A DNA stretch of 64,000 bases. Origin: Rebecca billardiae RCC1528 (Eukaryota; Haptophyta). Position numbers and translations under genes: made by a program. Every line of letters begins with the position of its first letter. Within the stretch, counting starts at the first letter, position 1. Below, in pieces: positions 60,411 to 64,000 of this stretch. The notes under the pieces are model-generated. The model was not told the origin of the DNA and searched no databases. It saw only the letters and a program-made list of their open reading frames with translations. The DNA is taken from the NCBI GenBank assembly GCA_965240325.2, contig OZ251236.1:1860001-1924000 (forward strand). Reading direction: 5' to 3'.

Positions 60411-60548
60411 CCCGCGCGCCCTGCGGCGTGATGGCGAAGCAGCAGCGCAGCCGGGCGGAGGGCGCCGAGGATGAGCAGGCGAGGCCGGGCCGGCGGGCGA
60501 GGCGGAGGAGCGCGCGCGCGCATGGACGCGCGCGCCCGCCGCCGCGTG

Positions 60549-62050
60549 CTATCGGCCCACCGCCCGGCTGACGCTGCGGCCGAGTGCGCGCAACGCACCC
60601 GGTGGGGAGGCCGAGCGGGCGCGCGGCTGGCGCTCGGGCGGCGGCGTGGGCAGCTCGCTCCACAGCTGCCGGTCCACCTCCGGCTCCTCCTCGTGCGGCG
60701 ACGCGGAGAAGGAGACGCGCGAGCCCGCAGAGCGCGCGCGCGGCTCGATGCTGCCCATGCGGCCGCGGCCGCGCGCGGGGGAGGGCGTGGCGGGCGAGGA
60801 GGGCGCGAAGACGGGCCACCAGCTCGAGCCGCCGCCGCCGCCCTGGCTGCCGGGGCTCGGCTCCGCGCCGCGCGCCTGCCGCCGCTCGCGCGAGGGCGAG
60901 CGCGTGTTCGTGCTGCCGAGCACCGCCAGCCCGAGCGCGCGGTCGGGCGGCGCGGAGAGCAGGTCGCCGTCTCTGGCGACCGGCGGCAGCCCCTGCTGCG
61001 GGCCCTGCCAGAAGGCCATCATCTCGAGCGAGACGGCGGAGGGCGCGGGGGCGGTCTGCACCTTGCCGCCCGCGCGCACGTCCTGCGTGTCGTTGAGCAC
61101 GGCGAGCTTCGACTGGTTCGCGAGCCGCTTGGCCCTGCGCTCGGCCGCCATCTGCTTCATCTGCGTCGTCTGGCGCGCGAGGCCGGGCGCAGAGCACGCG
61201 CGCGAGCACGAGCGGTCCATCGCGGACGTGGAGCCGCGGCGCGCGGCGAACTCGCCCTGCGGCGGGAGCTCGCCCCTCGCGACGGCCATGTCCGTCTCGA
61301 ACCTGCCCGTGACGATGGCGTCCCTGTGTATCGAGAAGTCGCCCATGAGCTTGTCCGAGTCCTTGCGGATCTTGTTCATGATGAAGAGCACAAACGAGGT
61401 GCAGATCACGCCCGAGATCAGGTGGAAGGCGAGGAACGACTGGGCGGCGCGGGGGGGCAGCGACGGGGGCGCACGGGTGAGGCCGACGACGACGACGCGC
61501 GCGCGCGCCCTCGCCCCCTGTGCCCTGTGTTGTGTGCGCTGCTGCGTGCGCGCACGTTGGCGCAGACGGAGACGTTGAAGAGCGTGAGCGCAGAGCGGAA
61601 CGTGCCGACCACCTCGCGGTTCACGCGCGCGAGGCCGATGACGGCGCGGTCCATCGAGCCCTCGGGCCCGCGCAGCGCGAGCCCGGGCCCGAGGATGCTC
61701 GTGATCAGGCAGATGTACAGCGTGTACAGCGTGCTGCCCATCGCGGAGATGGTGGAGGTGAGGTAGATGAGCTCGAGCACCACCTGGAAGATCTCAGACA
61801 CCGAGAGCTCGGAGAGGTCGCCCACGCCGATCACGAGGAAGACGACGCCGGGGTTGGCGGCGTAGATGCTCTTGAGCACCGCGCTCGACTTGTGCGTCGC
61901 GAGGATGGTGAACGCGAAGCCCGCGAGCAGCGCCGCCTGCCGGCCGACGTTGTTCACGTTGTTCGTGTAGTAGTTGAGCTCGCGCTCGCGCACGCTGATG
62001 ATGCGCCGGGTGGTGAAGGCGTGCAGGTCGCGCTTCGAGGCGAAGAGCAT
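60549..62050 (-). CDS. Orai-like (CRAC-type) calcium channel candidate
   Basis: The exons are 61556-62050 and 60549-61439 (minus strand), giving 461 residues; the intron is 116 nt, GT-AG, phase 0, joining FNVSVCAN to SFLAFHLISGVICTSFVLF. There are four hydrophobic helices: GRQAALLAGFAFTILATH (about 36-53), IFQVVLELIYLTSTISAMGS with LYTLYICLITSILGPGLAL, FRSALTLFNVSVCA, and FLAFHLISGVICTSFVLFI. The first helix (ALLAGFAF) after a basic helix, the LITSILGPGL helix end, a cytosolic SMDRAVIGLARV segment and a two-helix C-half match the order of Orai subunits (ALLSGFAM, STCILPNIEAV, RMHRYIELAW). The acidic selectivity-filter residue of Orai helix 1 is not evident, which weakens the call. The remaining 250 residues are a disordered basic cytosolic tail. 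Other four-helix membrane families are possible. Confidence 0.5.
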
Positions 62051-62417
62051 CGCGCCCGCCCGTCGCGCTCCGCCGCCCGCGCCGCGGGCGTGCGCTGCGG
62101 TGCCAGCTCAGCCCCGAAGCCGGCCGGATGCGGGGCGCCGCGCGCTGGATGCCCACCGCCCAAAGCGAGATGAGAGATTGGGGCACGTCAAGGGGCGCGA
62201 GCCGGTGGGTGCCTTTCATCAGGCCGCGTACGTGTGTGGCGGGTAAAAAGCGCGAGGGTGCTCACTTTGCGGTTACAACAGCCTTTCTCCTCGCCTCGGA
62301 AAGCGGCACCTCGCCGTTACGGACGTTTCCCGCGGGTACGTACACTCCGGACGCCGCTGCTCATGAACAGCGACGTCCTCGCGAGGCCGCACGCTCGTTC
62401 GCTGGCCAACGAATGAA
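62051..62417. other. Upstream region of the Orai-like gene
   Basis: About 370 bp between the Orai-like start and the inverted-repeat element. GC falls from 62220 on (GGGTAAAAAGCGCGAGG, TTGCGGTTACAACAGCC). It probably contains the promoter. Confidence 0.4.
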
Positions 62418-62419
62418 TA

Positions 62420-63520
62420 GTAAGGTTCGGGGGAGCTCCCGGACTGCAGTCTGAAAACGGACGTGACAACTTTTGTTGGCATGCTGTGGCCGCATGGCGG
62501 CCGGCCGCCCGCCGCCCACCGCCAACAAAAGTGCGTGCGCGTGCGTGGTGGACACGCACGTGTCGATGGTGTAGGCCTGGCAGGTCGGTACGTGCCATGG
62601 TCGATCTCCAGGCGCGTTTAAGCCCCCATCCCCGGCGCCTGAGGCACCACACAGGCTGGCGATGACAGACGTCGTGCTCAGCACGGGTGGCTGTGCATGC
62701 GCCGGTACGGCGGGGTGGTGCACATGAAGAGAGAGCCTAGAAAGGGGTGCCCTGCGTTCCCGCAGACCTAGTCTCCACTGCCGTCGCCCGGCGCGTGGGT
62801 CGGGTGTCCCAGTATGCTTGGAAGCGTCCCAAATGTCTTTTCTTCCACTATACCACGAGACACTTGCTTTTCAAACGAAATGTACGCAACTGCGCGTTTT
62901 GTATCGGGCAGATGGCAATGGTCCAGAGCCATGGCGCGCGCTGAAGTCCAGGGCGCAAATGGCCGTCAAGGCGCCGGTTGAGGTGTCGGGGTGACCACGC
63001 AGGACACACCAGACCTAACGGCCTCTCTCTCTGGAGACTTCCCGGCTGAACGCCTCGCTGAGGGTACACGCCCACGGCCTGTGTGTCGTACGGTGAGCAT
63101 TCGTTGCCATCCACCAACAAAGAGCGCTTCATAGGCCACCCATTCTTATGACACGCGCGCCGGGCGACGGCAGTGGAGACTAGGTCTGCGGGAACGCAGG
63201 GCACCCCTTTCTAGGCTCTCTCTTCATGTGCACCACCCCGCCGTACCGGCGCGTGCACAGCCACCCGTGCTGAGCACGACGTCTGTCATCGCCAGCCTGT
63301 GTGGTGCCTCAGGCGCCGGGGATGGGGGCTTAAACGCGCCTGGAGATCGACCATGGCACGTACCGACCTGCCAGGCCTACACCATCGACACGTGCGTGTC
63401 CACCACGCACGCGCACGCACTTTTGTTGGCGGTGGGCGGCGGGCGGCCGGCCGCCATGCGGCCACAGCGTGCCAACAAAAGTTGACGGGGCAGCTCCCGG
63501 ACTTGGCCCCCGAACCTTAC
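62420..63520. mobile_element. TA-flanked inverted-repeat element with 328-bp arms
   Basis: The outer termini GTAAGGTTCGGGG (62420) and CCCCGAACCTTAC (to 63520) are inverted and each is bordered by TA (62418-62419, 63521-63522). Inside, two long arms at 62468-62795 and 63156-63483 are near-perfect reverse complements, both 328 bp, separated by a 360-bp centre. The arms start AACTTTTGTTGGC, bordered by GAC on both sides. Each arm begins with its own smaller inverted repeat (TTTTGTTGGC ... GCCAACAAAA around a GC-rich loop). TA duplication and long inverted ends are typical of Tc1/mariner-type or foldback elements. No transposase frame is present; frames in the arms are mirror copies. The element lies 29 bp downstream of the next gene's stop. 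Confidence 0.7.
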
Positions 63521-63549
63521 TATAACGATGCGTCGATGGGCGGCCGCCG

Positions 63550-64000
63550 TCAGTCTGCGGCGGCCGTCGCGGGCACGCGCGTGTACGCGGCGGGCGAGGC
63601 GGCGGAGGCGGAGGGCCCCGCGGCGCTGGACGGCCGGCGCGAGCCCACCGCCTTGCCCCACGCCGCCTCTTGCTCGGGCTCGCGCGCGCAGTAGCACACG
63701 AGCGCGAGCGCGGCGATCAGCCCGCCGACCGCCGCCGCCGACTTGCGCGCGTCCGCGGTCGACGCGTGCGGGATGGCGCGGCGCGTCGAGCGCAGCGTGT
63801 GCTCCGCGCCGCCCGCCGAGTAGTTCTTCATGCTCGCCTCGTCCACGGGCGGGCGCAGCACGAGGATCAGCGCGGAGAGCGGCGGCAGCGACACGTTGAG
63901 CGACATGGCTCGGCGCGAGCGCCGGTCGGCCTCGGACGTGGAGACGGTGACGACGCGCTCGCGCTTGCCCGCCAGCACCGTCGCACCCGCGCCGTCCGAG
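63550..64000 (-). CDS. C-terminus of a secreted/membrane protein, truncated by window edge
   Basis: The frame is open from the right edge to a TGA at 63550-63552 (about 150 residues). It begins with beta-strand-rich sequence (TVLAGKRERVVTVSTSEA, MSLNVSLPPLSALILVLRPP) resembling the C-terminal all-beta domain of glycoside hydrolases such as alpha-amylase/glucosidase types. A juxtamembrane Ser/Ala segment, one hydrophobic helix (AAAVGGLIAALALVCYC) and a short tail follow. It would then be a type I membrane protein with its catalytic part beyond the window. The hydrolase suggestion is weak; the C-terminal anchor is clear. Confidence 0.5.
   Translation of the reverse strand, partial: SDGAGATVLAGKRERVVTVSTSEADRRSRRAMSLNVSLPPLSALILVLRPPVDEASMKNYSAGGAEHTLRSTRRAIPHASTADARKSAAAVGGLIAALALVCYCAREPEQEAAWGKAVGSRRPSSAAGPSASAASPAAYTRVPATAAAD

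Noticed and set aside
62361-63694. Pairs of identical short ORFs (for example 62361-62723 minus and 63228-63485 plus)
   Set aside because: They are mirror-image translations of the two arms of the inverted-repeat element, without coding signals.

Overview
This window is nuclear DNA from a eukaryote with very GC-rich coding sequence, most likely a unicellular marine alga. A haptophyte-like or similar protist fits best, but that assignment is an inference from style and not from a marker gene. The grounds are: codons almost always ending in G or C; short GT-AG introns (about 90-200 nt) inside conserved domains; long (AT)n microsatellites between genes; no operons or ribosome-binding sites; and animal- or protist-type families (polycystin-1-like, G-protein-coupled-receptor-kinase-like, MAP2K, DPY30, Orai-like, MBOAT). 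Because GC is so high, nearly every frame on both strands is open. Genes were therefore chosen by family motifs, splice-site logic and codon sense, not by ORF length.

Layout. 1-3484 (-): truncated CABIN1/HIR3-like histone-chaperone subunit. 3892-7554 (+): DUF4209/ERMARD-like protein with polyglutamine. 8034-10271 (+): RGS-homology plus AGC kinase (GRK-like), two introns. 10697-12883 (-): organellar EF4/LepA/GUF1. 12971-14443 (+): F-box/RCC1-repeat protein. 15274-17183 (-): coiled-coil EF-hand protein, three exons. 17658-18449 (-): secreted LURP-one/Tubby-like protein. 18532-19921 (+): stomatin-like SPFH protein, three exons. 20668-23984 (-): a GT2-GT4 fusion glycosyltransferase with two apparent frame lesions. 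24851-26251 (+): MBOAT acyltransferase. 26252-33205: a gene-poor, repeat-rich island holding long AT arrays, tandem repeats and a TTAA-flanked piggyBac-like non-autonomous element. 33206-35280 (-): coiled-coil protein with a PRC1/MAP65-like tail. 35547-36656 (-): putative type II glycosyltransferase. 37111-52383 (+): a giant 5090-residue secreted/membrane protein. 53636-55214 (-): MAP kinase kinase, four exons. 55319-56848 (+): multi-pass membrane protein. 57346-58701 (-): polyQ coiled-coil protein. 58913-59224 (+): DPY30. 60549-62050 (-): Orai-like channel candidate. 62420-63520: a TA-flanked inverted-repeat element. 63550-64000 (-): C-terminus of a truncated gene.

Themes. Several gene pairs are divergent and share very short promoters (82, 87, 104 and 211 bp). 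Three genes point to calcium and surface signalling: the giant REJ-GAIN-EF-hand protein, the Orai-like candidate and the GRK-like kinase. Two encode chromatin factors (CABIN1-like, DPY30). The most unusual locus is the giant gene. It joins a signal peptide, two nearly identical copies of a bacterial-looking FTDNGW beta-domain, about 2350 residues of Ser-Pro-rich (pherophorin/extensin-type) rod with a 411-bp higher-order repeat, three IPT/TIG domains, a REJ-like region, a GAIN/GPS autoproteolysis site, an IQ-like helix, two EF-hands and polycystin-like membrane segments, all in one uninterrupted 15.3-kb reading frame.
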